Counted from the first letter of the stretch, positions 42,072-51,738 are shown. The stretch is DNA of 64,000 nt from Anaerovibrio sp. RM50 (GCF_000622005.1 NZ_JHWV01000012.1:1-64000); one strand, 5' to 3'. Made by a program: numbers and translations. The notes: a model not told the origin generated them from the sequence alone.

Positions 42072-43235
42072 TTAATCCTCCTGCTCCGGCAATGCCTCCA
42101 CATCACGGAATTTTCGCATAAGCACGTTGGTGCGGGTATTAACAAGGGCATCAAATTTATTGCTCACCTGGCCAAACTGCTTGTAAAGGGCATCCATGGC
42201 CGCGTTGTACTTGATAAATTCGCTCTTGACCTCCCCAAGGGTCTTCCACACCTCGTTGGAACGCTTCTGGATGGCCAGGGTACGAAAGCCCATCTGCAGG
42301 CTGTTAAGCATGGCCGCCATGGTACTTGGCCCTGCAATATTAACCTTGTATTTATGCTGAAGCCTTTCCACCATGCCGCTGTCCACTGCATGGGCATACA
42401 GCCCCTCAATTGGCAGGAACATAATGGCAAAACTGGTGGTATACGGTGGCTCCACATATTTGGTGGCAATATCCCTGGCCTCACTGTCCAGGCGGTTCTC
42501 CAGCTCCCGCTGGGCCTGGTCAATGAGGGCCCTGTCCCCGGCAGACTGGGCTTCCAGCAAATGATTATAGGAATCCATGGGGAATTTGGCGTCAATCGGA
42601 AGGTATACAGAATCTCCCTCCATGCCCGGCAGCTTAATGGCAAATTCCACCCGCTTGCCGCTATGTGGCACAGTCTCCACATTTTCCTCAAACTGATCGG
42701 CAGTCAAAACCTCCGTAAGAATGGCCTTGAGCTGGTATTCTCCCAGCACGCCCCTGGTTTTTACCCCGCTGAGGACCTGCTTCAGGCTCCCCACATCGCT
42801 GGCCAGGGCCTGCATTTCCCCAAGTCCCTTATAAACCTGCTCCAGCTGGGTGCTGACGGTCTTAAAGGAGGCGGTGATGCGCTTTTCCAGAGCTGTCTGA
42901 AGCTGTTCGTCCACTACCCCTTTTATTTCCTTTAGATTTTTGTCCAGCTCTCCACGCAGGTCAGCAATGCCCTTTTCCGTCTCATGGCGTACAGATACCA
43001 GTCCCTGATTTACACTGTCCTTTATTTCCTTCAGGCTCTGGCTGTTGGCATTGTCCATTTGCATAATATTGCGGCAAATGTCCTCCTTGGTCATCTGCTG
43101 GCCCTCTCCCAGGGCCTTCTGCATATTCCACAATACCTGTTCAGCCCTGGTATTATCCGGCTTCTTCATAATAAGAACAGCCAGCATGGCAATAATAACT
43201 ACCAAAAGCACTATTATAATATATGAAATTTCCAT
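42072..43235 (-). CDS. rmuC: DNA recombination protein RmuC
   Basis: This 387-residue protein starts with a membrane helix (ISYIIIVLLVVIIAMLAVLI), continues with a long coiled coil (to about 150), then the RmuC nuclease-like domain (LGEYQLKAILTEVL, VEFAIKLPG, YLPIDAKFPMDSYNHLL, TSFAIMFLPIEGLYA). RmuC limits inversions at repeats and is thought to be a PD-(D/E)XK nuclease; the DAK in PIDAKFP fits that core. The length agrees with the family. It is first in an operon with prsW. Confidence 0.92.
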   Translation of the reverse strand: MEISYIIIVLLVVIIAMLAVLIMKKPDNTRAEQVLWNMQKALGEGQQMTKEDICRNIMQMDNANSQSLKEIKDSVNQGLVSVRHETEKGIADLRGELDKNLKEIKGVVDEQLQTALEKRITASFKTVSTQLEQVYKGLGEMQALASDVGSLKQVLSGVKTRGVLGEYQLKAILTEVLTADQFEENVETVPHSGKRVEFAIKLPGMEGDSVYLPIDAKFPMDSYNHLLEAQSAGDRALIDQAQRELENRLDSEARDIATKYVEPPYTTSFAIMFLPIEGLYAHAVDSGMVERLQHKYKVNIAGPSTMAAMLNSLQMGFRTLAIQKRSNEVWKTLGEVKSEFIKYNAAMDALYKQFGQVSNKFDALVNTRTNVLMRKFRDVEALPEQED

Positions 43236-43259
43236 AAAATTCTACCTCAAAACTCCATA

Positions 43260-43286
43260 GAAATGGCTCCCCGAAGGGAGCCAATT
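43260..43286 (-). terminator. Terminator of the acyltransferase gene
   Basis: ATGGCTCCC-CGAA-GGGAGCCA forms a tight tetraloop hairpin directly past the stop, with short T-runs. Confidence 0.65.
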
Positions 43287-43287
43287 T

Positions 43288-44424
43288 TCATGCCGCTTTC
43301 TTTGGGTACACCCCAATGGTTCCCTTGTTGATAAATGGGAATTTTTCCCCCATACGGCGCATGATAACTGCCGCAGCCAGGGTCACCAAAACCACTTCAA
43401 AATACATAATGACAGCCGGCAGGGCATTAATCTTAAGATTTATTTTCTCATAAAACAGAGAAATATAGGTAATAGCCACCGGATGGGCCAGATACATGAA
43501 ATATGAATGCTTGCCCAAAAGGGAAAGCACCGGCTTCAGCTTATCCGGCAATCTCCAGATGGTGAAGATGGTAAAGAAAAACAGACAGGCTGCCAGGGTA
43601 TAAATTATTCCCGTAGGGCAAAGCTGATGGGCAGTATTTACCCCCTCCAACGGTGTGTAATTTTTGCTGTACAGGAGGTAATAATAGTAGCCCAGATGGG
43701 CTGCCAAAGACAGCCAGAAAAATGCCACCACATAGCTGCGGTATTTTTCCATAAAGGTCATGAAATTATCCATATATACGGCCAAATACCCACCTAAAAG
43801 GAAGATAAATACATAATGGATTACCCAATAATTCAGGTGGTACATGGCAAATGGCCTGAGATAAACATTCTCCACGGCCCAGGAATTCCACATAAAGCAC
43901 AGATAGTAGTTAACGGCAATCTGGAACACCAGCAGCAGGGCAAGTCTTGTAATATTAAGCCTTCTCACCGCCCAAACCCAGAGGGGCATCAAAAGGTAGA
44001 ACCAGATCAGCAGCACCATAAAGTACAGCTGGTAATTGGCAAGGCCAAAAAACAGGTCATACAGGATTGTAATTGGTCTAAGAGGGCTGTAATCCTTCCA
44101 CAAAACACAGTAGTGAAGAATATAGAACAGGGACCACACCACGTATGGCACCACCACTGCCTTGTAGCGGCGCTTTAAAAAGTCCTTATATACAAAGGGC
44201 TTTGTCATGTCCATGTTGTAAAAGAGCCCAAAGGCAGAAATAAAGAAGAAAATCGGTACACTGAATCTGGTAAAAATCTCAAGCAATGCCACCAGATGGG
44301 CATTGCCCGGGGCCTCCGGCGTCAGGTGCTGCCCCAGATAGGCAGAACCGATATGAATGCCGATAACTCCCAGCATGGAAATACCCCGTATAAATTCTAT
44401 TGCCTCCAAACGTGGCTTTTTCAT
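43288..44424 (-). CDS. Acyltransferase 3 family membrane protein
   Basis: The ATG at 44424 has GGGAG upstream. The 378-residue protein has ten or eleven hydrophobic helices and the acyltransferase 3 motif at the N terminus (LEAIEFIRGISMLGVIGIHI, with R-G and the conserved His). Such enzymes O-acetylate surface polysaccharides, peptidoglycan or lipids from the membrane. No glycan operon is present, so the acceptor is unknown. The SIMPL gene lies 22 bases upstream on the same strand. Confidence 0.87.
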   Translation of the reverse strand: MKKPRLEAIEFIRGISMLGVIGIHIGSAYLGQHLTPEAPGNAHLVALLEIFTRFSVPIFFFISAFGLFYNMDMTKPFVYKDFLKRRYKAVVVPYVVWSLFYILHYCVLWKDYSPLRPITILYDLFFGLANYQLYFMVLLIWFYLLMPLWVWAVRRLNITRLALLLVFQIAVNYYLCFMWNSWAVENVYLRPFAMYHLNYWVIHYVFIFLLGGYLAVYMDNFMTFMEKYRSYVVAFFWLSLAAHLGYYYYLLYSKNYTPLEGVNTAHQLCPTGIIYTLAACLFFFTIFTIWRLPDKLKPVLSLLGKHSYFMYLAHPVAITYISLFYEKINLKINALPAVIMYFEVVLVTLAAAVIMRRMGEKFPFINKGTIGVYPKKAA

Positions 44425-44446
44425 CAAAAAACTCCCAAATTGTTAT

Positions 44447-45181
44447 TTATTCAATAATATAGTCTATATGAACAGTGGCGCTGACATCAATGGTACCAGC
44501 CTCCAAAGGGGTGGTAATAGCACTGGCTGCCACCATATCCCTGGCGTTCTTCCCCAGTCTCATATTGTCTCCGGAGGTTACGGAGCCAACGTTTTCCGTT
44601 ACCAGCTTAATACCGGTAATGCGCACCCCAAGGGCTCCCGCAAGGATATCCGCCTTGTTTCTGGCGTCCCTCACAGCATCCTTCAGGGCTGCCCGGCGCA
44701 GGGCTTCTGGCTCCTTCACATCATAGCTGAGGCTGTCAATGCGGTTAGCACCGTTATTTAAGGCAACATCAATCACATTGCCTGCCTTGGCCACATCCTC
44801 CACCCTTACAGCTATATAGTTGGTAGCAGTACAGCCTACCATCTCGGCAGGTTTCCCTTCAGGATAATTATATATAGGGTTTAAATCGAAAAAGGCAGTT
44901 TTGATATTACTGTCCTTAACCCCCAAATTCTTTATGGCTGCCAGCACAGAGGACATTTTGTTGGCATTTTCCTGCTGGGCTGCCCTGGCATCCCCGGCGG
45001 TGGTTTCAATGCCAATGCGGATATCCGCCACATCAGGACTGGCCACAATCTTGCCATAGCCGCTGACGGAAATAACCGAAGGCTCGGCATACTGGCTGTT
45101 TGGCCCGGCACTGGCCACAGCCCCAATGCCCAGACAAAGCATAAAACATATCATTAACGTGTAAAATTTCTTGTTCAGCAT
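44447..45181 (-). CDS. Exported SIMPL domain (DUF541) protein
   Basis: The start is taken at 45181 (MLNKKFYTLMICFMLCLGIG), where GGGGAGG lies seven bases upstream; the frame extends to 45304 without support. The 244-residue protein has a signal peptide (cleavage near ASA, residue 25) and the SIMPL domain: ISVSGYGKIVASPDVADIRI, GVKDSNIKTAFFDLNPIY and ALRRAALKDAVRDARNKADI. SIMPL proteins are periplasmic, form rings in some bacteria, and are linked to oxidative stress. A precise role is not known. It may share a transcript with the acyltransferase gene. Confidence 0.9.
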   Translation of the reverse strand: MLNKKFYTLMICFMLCLGIGAVASAGPNSQYAEPSVISVSGYGKIVASPDVADIRIGIETTAGDARAAQQENANKMSSVLAAIKNLGVKDSNIKTAFFDLNPIYNYPEGKPAEMVGCTATNYIAVRVEDVAKAGNVIDVALNNGANRIDSLSYDVKEPEALRRAALKDAVRDARNKADILAGALGVRITGIKLVTENVGSVTSGDNMRLGKNARDMVAASAITTPLEAGTIDVSATVHIDYIIE

Positions 45182-45257
45182 AATAATACCTCCCCTGAAA
45201 AACATTTTAACACGGTAACCATTATACCATATATGGTCCTGCACTTCATTAAATATA

Positions 45258-45303
45258 AGAAAACCCCGTGCCGCATCTTCAACCGAAAATACAGCACAGG
45301 GCA
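45258..45303 (-). terminator. Terminator of the GGDEF/EAL gene
   Basis: On the minus strand GCCCTGTGC faces GCACGGGG, followed by TTTTC, 41 bases past the stop. Confidence 0.55.
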
Positions 45304-45343
45304 CTTAATATGTCTAAAGATTCATTTCCTAGGATTCATTTCA

Positions 45344-47104
45344 TTAACCGGCGCTTTCAATATTGCCCACGATACCGCAACACTCAAAGACGTATTTCAG
45401 GAAGGCCTCCTCCACCATAGGCTTGGAGAAGTAATATCCCTGGATCATATCTGCGCCATAATCCCTGAGAACATCCAGCTGCTCCTGGGACTCCACGCCC
45501 TCAACCACAGTGTTCAGCTCCAGGCTGTTGGCCAGATTAATGCAGCCGTGAAGAATGCTGCTGCGCTTCTTGTCCCCGATTTCATTCATAAAGGACTTGT
45601 CCAGCTTAATAATATCAAGTGGCAAATCACCTAAGACATTAAGGGAAGAATAGCCAGAGCCAAAGTCATCCAGCTCGATCTTGAAGCCGCAGTCCTTGCA
45701 TCTCTGCAGTGTTCTCTGCAAATCGCTGAGGCGTGCCTCAAAGATGTTTTCCGTAACCTCCAGATGAAGCAGGGAAGGATCCACCCCATATTTATCAGTG
45801 ATTATCATAAGCTTGTTGACAAAATCCGGCTGGCGGAAATTCAGGCGGGAGAAGTTTACAGACACAGGGAAGGGCTCAATACCCAGCTTTTCCCAGCGCT
45901 TAATGCACTTGCAGGTTTCCTCCCACACAAACATGTCCACTTCCACAATAAAGCCGCTGTCTTCCATAATTGGAATAAACTCATTTGGATACAGATCCCC
46001 CAGCTCCGGATGGCGCCAGCGGATAAGGGTCTCTGCCCCCTCCAGCTCGCCGGAAAAGGCATTGTGCTTAGGCTGGAACACCAGATACAATTCCCTGTTG
46101 CTGAGAGAATCACGCATATCATTTTCAATACGGCGATAACGCTCCAAATCCTCCAGCATCTTATCCTCGAAAAAGGCATAGAGCTTGCCGTACTGGTGCT
46201 TGGTAGGCTGCAGGGCCATCATGGCACGGTCACAGGCAATGGCAGTGGAAATGGAGCTGTCGATATTTTCATAGATGCCCAGACGGAAAACCAGGTCCTT
46301 CATGGAAATAACTTCCTTGGCGGACTGGTGGATATAACGGATAAACTCATCTGTAAGAATTCCCGTATGCTCCATAAAGGTTACGAACTGGTCCCCGCCA
46401 TAGCGTCCCAGCAGGAAATTGCTGCCGCTGCTGCACTGGAGCCACTCGCTGATTTCCGTAATAATCTTGTCCCCGTACTCATAGCCGTAATGCTCATTCA
46501 CCAGCTTAAAGTCCACCACGTCGGAAACAACAATATCGTATTTTTTGTCAGGATTGGCGGCCATAATCCGGTCAGCCTCCTCACAGAAGGCCCGCCGGTT
46601 GAGAAGTCCTGTAAGTCGGTCAAACTTTGAGCCGTCATCCCTCAGGCGCGCCTCCACTTCCTCCAGGAGATTTCTCTTGTTGATAGCAGTGCTGGTGACA
46701 TAAGGACGCACGGTAACAAATCCTGAAAAGAGATCCGCCACATCAGGAAAAAATTCCATAACTGCAGGCTGGAAGCCCCCCTCCTTGTCCATACGGCGAA
46801 GGTAGACCAGCTGAATGGAGCCATCAGCACATTTCTTGCAAAGTCTTTTTAAATTGGCAGGATTGGCAAAATCCTCAAATCTCTGGCGCACGCTTTCGTG
46901 GCACATTCCACTGTTGACGAAAGCATCGAACCATTCACTTAACGTAGCATTTTTTAGGTTAATAGTCATATATTCGCGCTCAAAGTCGTCCAGCTTCAAA
47001 ATATGAAAGCTGTCCTTACGCAAATTTACATGTACCACCTTATGATAATAGCTTCCCATAAGCCGTTTCATAAAGAGTTGACGCATTTCCTGCGCATCAT
47101 GCAT
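45344..47104 (-). CDS. GGDEF-EAL protein, probable c-di-GMP phosphodiesterase
   Basis: This 586-residue cytoplasmic protein has a sensor-like N-terminal region (about 1-155, PAS-like), a GGDEF domain whose signature reads GRYGGDQFVTFM (GGDQF), and a C-terminal EAL domain with EGAETLIRWRHPELG, VSVNFSRLNF, EVTENIFE, LDDFGSGYSSL and IIKLDKSF. The Glu-to-Gln change suggests the cyclase half is inactive and may only bind GTP. The EAL catalytic residues look complete, so it should break down c-di-GMP. A PilZ c-di-GMP receptor lies at 59.6-60.3 kb. Confidence 0.9.
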   Translation of the reverse strand: MHDAQEMRQLFMKRLMGSYYHKVVHVNLRKDSFHILKLDDFEREYMTINLKNATLSEWFDAFVNSGMCHESVRQRFEDFANPANLKRLCKKCADGSIQLVYLRRMDKEGGFQPAVMEFFPDVADLFSGFVTVRPYVTSTAINKRNLLEEVEARLRDDGSKFDRLTGLLNRRAFCEEADRIMAANPDKKYDIVVSDVVDFKLVNEHYGYEYGDKIITEISEWLQCSSGSNFLLGRYGGDQFVTFMEHTGILTDEFIRYIHQSAKEVISMKDLVFRLGIYENIDSSISTAIACDRAMMALQPTKHQYGKLYAFFEDKMLEDLERYRRIENDMRDSLSNRELYLVFQPKHNAFSGELEGAETLIRWRHPELGDLYPNEFIPIMEDSGFIVEVDMFVWEETCKCIKRWEKLGIEPFPVSVNFSRLNFRQPDFVNKLMIITDKYGVDPSLLHLEVTENIFEARLSDLQRTLQRCKDCGFKIELDDFGSGYSSLNVLGDLPLDIIKLDKSFMNEIGDKKRSSILHGCINLANSLELNTVVEGVESQEQLDVLRDYGADMIQGYYFSKPMVEEAFLKYVFECCGIVGNIESAG

Positions 47105-47235
47105 AAATGTTATCCCTCCATAGTTTGTCGGATATATTGCTATTAATCAAATTTTAATTCTTAACAATGACATTTTATCAAAAATAATTGTTAATTAATA
47201 TAGATAATTATAGATACATAGTCCTAATTATCGCC

Positions 47236-47270
47236 AAGAAAAAATCGGGCCGAAATACCAGCCCGATTTA
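47236..47270 (-). terminator. lepB terminator
   Basis: AAATCGGGC (47242-47250) pairs with GCCCGATTT (47261-47269); the minus strand ends in T-rich sequence. Confidence 0.75.
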
Positions 47271-47310
47271 CATAAGCAATTTGTACTTGTAGTAAAAATA
47301 AAATTAACCA

Positions 47311-47832
47311 TTAAGGCAGGGTTTTCCAGGCAGATAATGGCCAGAATACCAGCATTGCCTTGCCCTTCAGCAGCTCGTATGGCACGAAGCCCACATCAGG
47401 GAAGCGGCTGTCCTCTGAATTGTTGCGATTATCACCCATTACGAAAACGTGCCCCTCAGGGATGGTAGTCTTTGGATAATCCATACGGCTCTTGGCCAGG
47501 ATGTAATCCTCATTCTGCAGTTCACCGTTTACATAAACATTGTGATCCTTGATCTCAATGGTATCCCCCGGAACGGCAATAACACGCTTGATAAAATCAC
47601 GGCTCTTATCCCTTGGATATTGGAAAATCAGTATCTCACCCCGCTCAGGAGCCCGCATCTTGTAAACAAACTTGTTTACCACCAGACGCTGCTGATGCTC
47701 CAGGGTAGGCATCATGGAAGGACCATCCACCAGATACAATTCCACCACAAATGTACGTATAAACATAGCCAATGCCACAGCAACGGCTATGGAAATAACC
47801 CAATCTCTAATTTCAGTACCCAACTGACCCAT
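47311..47832 (-). CDS. lepB: Signal peptidase I
   Basis: This 173-residue protein has an N-terminal membrane anchor (about 10-32) and the S26 catalytic dyad: S39 in VDGPSMMPTL and K82 in DFIKRVIAVPGD, followed by VFVMGDNRNNSEDSR. It removes signal peptides from exported proteins on the outer face of the membrane. The length is that of short Bacillota SipS-type enzymes. It lies downstream of rplS on the same strand, an arrangement common in Bacillota, but a terminator hairpin separates them. Confidence 0.95.
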   Translation of the reverse strand: MGQLGTEIRDWVISIAVAVALAMFIRTFVVELYLVDGPSMMPTLEHQQRLVVNKFVYKMRAPERGEILIFQYPRDKSRDFIKRVIAVPGDTIEIKDHNVYVNGELQNEDYILAKSRMDYPKTTIPEGHVFVMGDNRNNSEDSRFPDVGFVPYELLKGKAMLVFWPLSAWKTLP

Positions 47833-47875
47833 GCTAAATCACCTCTTATTAGTTCTCTGGCTGGAGAAGCAGAAG

Positions 47876-47906
47876 AAAAAAAGGGACTGAAGGACAGTCC
47901 CTTTTT
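47876..47906 (-). terminator. rplS terminator
   Basis: AAAAAGGGACTG faces CAGTCCCTTTTT; the minus strand ends in TTTTTTT. Confidence 0.8.
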
Positions 47907-47917
47907 CAATTCTTGCA

Positions 47918-48259
47918 TTAGCGCTTCTCGCGGATACGAGCAGCCTTACCAGTGAGGTTACGGAGATAGTACAGCTTAGCGCGACGAACAACACCGCGAC
48001 GCTTAACTTCAATCTTATCAAGTCTTGGGGAGTGTACTGGGAAAGTACGCTCTACGCCAACACCGCTGGCAATACGACGAACGGTGAAAGTCTCACGAAC
48101 GCCAGCACCGGAACGTGCAATAACAACGCCCTCGAATACCTGGATACGCTCACGGGTACCCTCTACTACCTTTACATGGCAACGTACAGTGTCACCCTGC
48201 TGAAACTTTGGAATGTCGTTTCTGAGCTGTTCTTTCTCTAATTCCTGAATAATGTTCAT
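47918..48259 (-). CDS. rplS: 50S ribosomal protein L19
   Basis: The start is taken at 48259 ([20 protein letters not shown]) with GAGGAGG upstream. The 113-residue protein matches L19 throughout: [40 protein letters not shown] and the basic end [19 protein letters not shown]19 sits at the 30S-50S interface. No trmD or rimM is next to it on the upstream side, where aroB lies instead. Confidence 0.98.
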   Translation of the reverse strand: MNIIQELEKEQLRNDIPKFQQGDTVRCHVKVVEGTRERIQVFEGVVIARSGAGVRETFTVRRIASGVGVERTFPVHSPRLDKIEVKRRGVVRRAKLYYLRNLTGKAARIREKR

Positions 48260-48426
48260 TGTATATCCTCCTCTATTCAAGTGTTCTTGGCAAGTTTTGA
48301 ATTCTAAATATAGCCTTGTCCAGAGGACCACTCACATACTCCGACATTGTACCACGAGATTTGGGGGTTGGCAAGATTTTTTTTAATTATTTTTTTAATT
48401 CTGCACCAGCAATTCCCCATTCCCAA

Positions 48427-49515
48427 TTACTGCAGGCAATACCTCATGGCATCCTTCACCATTTCCTGGCCAATCTCCTTGGAAATCCTGACTTTGCCGA
48501 TTTCCCCATCCATCAGAACCCACTTCACCTGACCGTTTACAGTCTTCTTGTCATGGAAAATTGCCTCATACAGTGTATCTATATCACAGCCTTCAGCCTT
48601 GGTTGGAAGCTGCATTATTCTAATTAAATTCTCCACTCTGTCAAAGGAAGCACCGTCTATAAGCCCCATTGCCCTGCTGATATGGGCAGCGCAAACCATG
48701 CCAACGGCCACAGCCTCCCCGTGGTTATAACGGGTATATCCCGTGTTCTTCTCAATGGCATGGGCCATGGTGTGGCCGAAATTCAAAATGGCACGGAGGC
48801 CGGACTCCTTTTCGTCCTGGCTTACCACAGCAGCCTTTATTTCACATGAGCGGGCCGTCATGTGAGCCGCCACATCCTCCTTCAGATCCAGAACCTCCTG
48901 CACATTTTCCTCCAGAAACTGGAAGAAATCCTTATCATATATAATTCCATATTTTATTATTTCACCCAGACCGGTGTAAATCTCCCGCTTTGGCAGGGTC
49001 TTAAGCCAGTCAAGGTCCATAAATACTGCCTTGGGCTGATAAAAGGCACCGATGAGATTCTTCCCCAAAGGGTGATTGACCGCAACCTTCCCCCCAACGC
49101 TGGAATCCACCTGCGCCAAAAGGCTGGTGGGAACCTGCACAAATGGCACCCCCCGCATGTAGGAGGCTGCCACAAAGCCTGCCAAATCGCCAACCACACC
49201 GCCCCCCAGGGCAAATACAGGGGATTTTCTGTCAAGGCCCAGCTCAATGCAGCGAGTCATAATGTCCTCAAAGGACTTCAATGACTTGGAGCTTTCCCCT
49301 GCAGGAATCTGGTATATTTCGGCCTCCAGTCCCCCTTCTTTTATCATAGCCTTCAGCCTTTCACCATAAATGGGCCCCACATTGGTGTCGGTAATTATCA
49401 GACCCCGTTTGGAAAATGGTCTCTTTTGGCAAAAATCAATAATCTCTGAATGTAAATCCTTTCCTATATAAATATTGTAGCTATTTTCTCCCAAATCAAC
49501 CTTTACAATACGCAT
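48427..49515 (-). CDS. aroB: 3-dehydroquinate synthase
   Basis: The 362-residue enzyme starts MRIVKVDLGENSYNIYIGKD. It has the NAD-binding GGGVVGDLAGFVAASYMRG, the metal/substrate region LLAQVDSSVGGKVAVNHPLG, and NFGHTMAHAIE and RYNHGEAVAVGM with metal-binding His. It makes 3-dehydroquinate from DAHP, step two of the shikimate pathway. No other aro gene is adjacent. The start has only GGGAG at 12 bases, so an upstream start within the 12-codon extension is possible. It follows the chemosensory operon by 63 bases on the same strand. Confidence 0.96.
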   Translation of the reverse strand: MRIVKVDLGENSYNIYIGKDLHSEIIDFCQKRPFSKRGLIITDTNVGPIYGERLKAMIKEGGLEAEIYQIPAGESSKSLKSFEDIMTRCIELGLDRKSPVFALGGGVVGDLAGFVAASYMRGVPFVQVPTSLLAQVDSSVGGKVAVNHPLGKNLIGAFYQPKAVFMDLDWLKTLPKREIYTGLGEIIKYGIIYDKDFFQFLEENVQEVLDLKEDVAAHMTARSCEIKAAVVSQDEKESGLRAILNFGHTMAHAIEKNTGYTRYNHGEAVAVGMVCAAHISRAMGLIDGASFDRVENLIRIMQLPTKAEGCDIDTLYEAIFHDKKTVNGQVKWVLMDGEIGKVRISKEIGQEMVKDAMRYCLQ

Positions 49516-49577
49516 CAACTTGCAAAACTCCCAACTAAAAACTTGCCGCAAGCTTACATAAGCTTGCCAAAACTTAC

Positions 49578-49988
49578 TTATTTATCTTTCCCGTCCGGAA
49601 TCAGCCCCAGATTTCTCATGGCTTCCTCCACCTTTTCCGTATCAACAGGCTTGGAGGCATAGGCATCACAGCCAAGGCGGAAGGCTTCATCCACATAGCC
49701 GATATCCGCAAGGGCAGTCATCATAATAATCTTGATCTTTTTGTCAGAGGCCTTGTCATTCTGGTTCTCCAGCTGACGGATTACCTTCAGTACCTTCAGG
49801 CCGTCAACCTTTGGCATCATAATGTCCAGACAAAGCAGGTCAAAGGGCTTCCCCTCCTTGATGGCGTCCATGTAAATGTCGATGGCATCCATGCCGTCCA
49901 CAGCCACCTCTACCTCTCCGTAGGTGACCATGAACTTCTGCAAAAATGTGCGACTGATTCTGTCGTCTTCTGCAATTAATATCCTCAT
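49578..49988 (-). CDS. Single-domain response regulator (CheY-like)
   Basis: This 136-residue receiver has acidic EDD (AEDDRISRTFL), phospho-acceptor D55 in LLCLDIMMPKVDG, TALAD and the conserved Lys in YASKPVD. There is no output domain. It is the last gene of the seven-gene chemosensory unit, 12 bases after the PAS kinase. With no other cheY in the operon, it is the best candidate for the CheA target, though it could equally serve the PAS kinase beside it. Confidence 0.9.
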   Translation of the reverse strand: MRILIAEDDRISRTFLQKFMVTYGEVEVAVDGMDAIDIYMDAIKEGKPFDLLCLDIMMPKVDGLKVLKVIRQLENQNDKASDKKIKIIMMTALADIGYVDEAFRLGCDAYASKPVDTEKVEEAMRNLGLIPDGKDK

Positions 49989-50000
49989 ATATATAACCCC

Positions 50001-51725
50001 CTAGTCATTCAATTTCTCTTCACAGTATTTAAGCAAATCGCTGATATCATCATCGCTGTCATCCCCAAGGCCCGGCAGCACAGGTTCATCCTCATCGGCC
50101 TTTTCTCCCTTGCTGTCTGGTGGTGAATAAGGATTCATAAATACCGTTTGGTCTTTCAGCTCCAGATCCGCCTTGTTGGCCAGAACCAGCGGCAGAAGCA
50201 CCGTAAATCGGCTTCCACTGTTTTGCTTCGAGCTTACGCCGATTTCTCCGCCCATGCTGGATACCAGCTCCTTGACTATCATCAGCCCCAGTCCCGTGCC
50301 CCCAAAGCGACGGGTGGTGGATCCGTCCACCTGACTGAAAGGCTTAAACAGCTTGGCCTGCTCCTCCATGGTCATGCCTATACCCGTATCCTCCACATAG
50401 AATTCCAGATATGGCTGCTGCCCCCGATCGTGGACATAAGCCCCCAGGGTTATGCCGCCCTCCATGGTAAATTTTAGAGCGTTTGTGAGCAGATTGTGGA
50501 GAATCTGCCTTATGCGGAGAGGATCCCCCCGGACAAATCTCGGCAATGCCTCAATATTTGGTTTGGTAAAGGTCAGTCCCTTGTTCTCCGCAGTCTGGCC
50601 GTGGAGATTGCTTACCCGGGTAATGAGCTCGTGAAGGTCCAGATCAATGTTTTCCAGACGCATCTTGCCATTCTCCAGCTTGGCATAGTCCAGTATATCA
50701 TTGATTATACGCAAAAGGTCCTCAGAGCATTGCTTGGCCGCAGTAAGATTCTCCCGCTGTTCATCTGTGAGAGAGGTCTTCAATGTAAGATCTATCATGC
50801 CGGACATGCCATTAATCGGCGTACGGATTTCGTGACTCATGTTGGCCAGGAACTGAGTTTTGGTAGTGCTGGCCACCTCCGCGTGGCGACGGGCCTCCTG
50901 CAGCTCATGTTCCTTCTGCTTACGCTTGGAAATATTCAGCATGGTAAGGACAATCTGCTTCTGTTTGCCATCCCAAAGCTGGGTAATAAACATCTGAAGC
51001 CAGATAGGCTCCTTAAGGCCCTTTATCTGTACAGCCACAACGAAATCCACTGTAAAGGCATCGTCCAGAATGGCAGACTCTATATTGTTGCGAACCACGC
51101 AGAATTTGCAGTTCTCCGACTTGCCGCAGCCCTGACTGAGGCTGTTGACACAGTGAATTGCATCCCCGAACTGCTTCCCCATAATATCTATATAGTCTTC
51201 ATTAATGGTTTCCAGGGCCGGATCGTTAATATCCATTATCTCCCCACGGATATTGAGGGTTATAATACCGATTTTGGCCGCCTCAAATACGGACCGCATA
51301 TAATAATGGTCTGTTTCCACCTTCCGTTCCAAGGTACGGATTCTGGTTACATCACGGACAATGGCGGTGCAGCCCTTGACAGCACCACTGCTGTCAGTAA
51401 TAGGAGAACAGGTGGCGGACAGATAAACCGCCCCGTCAGAACGGGCAAAGCCAATATTCTTGGAAAGGCCCATGGTCCTTTTGGTGCGCATGGCCCGAAT
51501 AACCGGGCTGATTATTCTTTCCCGTGTATCAACATTTTCCAGCCTCATAACATCGCTGACACTGACGGGAACACTGTTGTCATAATGGTACTCAAAAAGC
51601 TCCTCAGCGGCCTTGTTCATAAATATGACCATGCCCTTAACATCAGTCATAATCACGCTGTCCCCAAGGCCACCCAGCAAATTCTGGAGAGAGCCGTAAT
51701 CAATTACCATATCTGATTGTTCCAT
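50001..51725 (-). CDS. Soluble PAS-PAS histidine kinase in the che operon
   Basis: The ATG at 51725 follows AAAGGAGGGAGCAATT. The 574-residue protein lacks a membrane helix. It has two PAS domains (about 10-125 and 140-260), the second with a cysteine cluster (CVNSLSQGCGKSENCKFC), HisKA with H298 (FLANMSHEIRTPINGMSGM) and HATPase (NLLTNALKFT, GTGLGLMIV). The acidic tail (about 535-574) has no receiver. The Cys pattern recurs in redox or metal-sensing PAS domains. It lies between cheB and a lone receiver, which suggests cross-talk between this kinase and CheA. Confidence 0.9.
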   Translation of the reverse strand: MEQSDMVIDYGSLQNLLGGLGDSVIMTDVKGMVIFMNKAAEELFEYHYDNSVPVSVSDVMRLENVDTRERIISPVIRAMRTKRTMGLSKNIGFARSDGAVYLSATCSPITDSSGAVKGCTAIVRDVTRIRTLERKVETDHYYMRSVFEAAKIGIITLNIRGEIMDINDPALETINEDYIDIMGKQFGDAIHCVNSLSQGCGKSENCKFCVVRNNIESAILDDAFTVDFVVAVQIKGLKEPIWLQMFITQLWDGKQKQIVLTMLNISKRKQKEHELQEARRHAEVASTTKTQFLANMSHEIRTPINGMSGMIDLTLKTSLTDEQRENLTAAKQCSEDLLRIINDILDYAKLENGKMRLENIDLDLHELITRVSNLHGQTAENKGLTFTKPNIEALPRFVRGDPLRIRQILHNLLTNALKFTMEGGITLGAYVHDRGQQPYLEFYVEDTGIGMTMEEQAKLFKPFSQVDGSTTRRFGGTGLGLMIVKELVSSMGGEIGVSSKQNSGSRFTVLLPLVLANKADLELKDQTVFMNPYSPPDSKGEKADEDEPVLPGLGDDSDDDISDLLKYCEEKLND

Positions 51726-51738
51726 AATTGCTCCCTCC

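Noticed and set aside
50496-51716. 406-codon open frame on the plus strand opposite the PAS kinase
   Set aside because: It mirrors a clear kinase gene in an antisense frame; no domain or ribosome site is recognisable.
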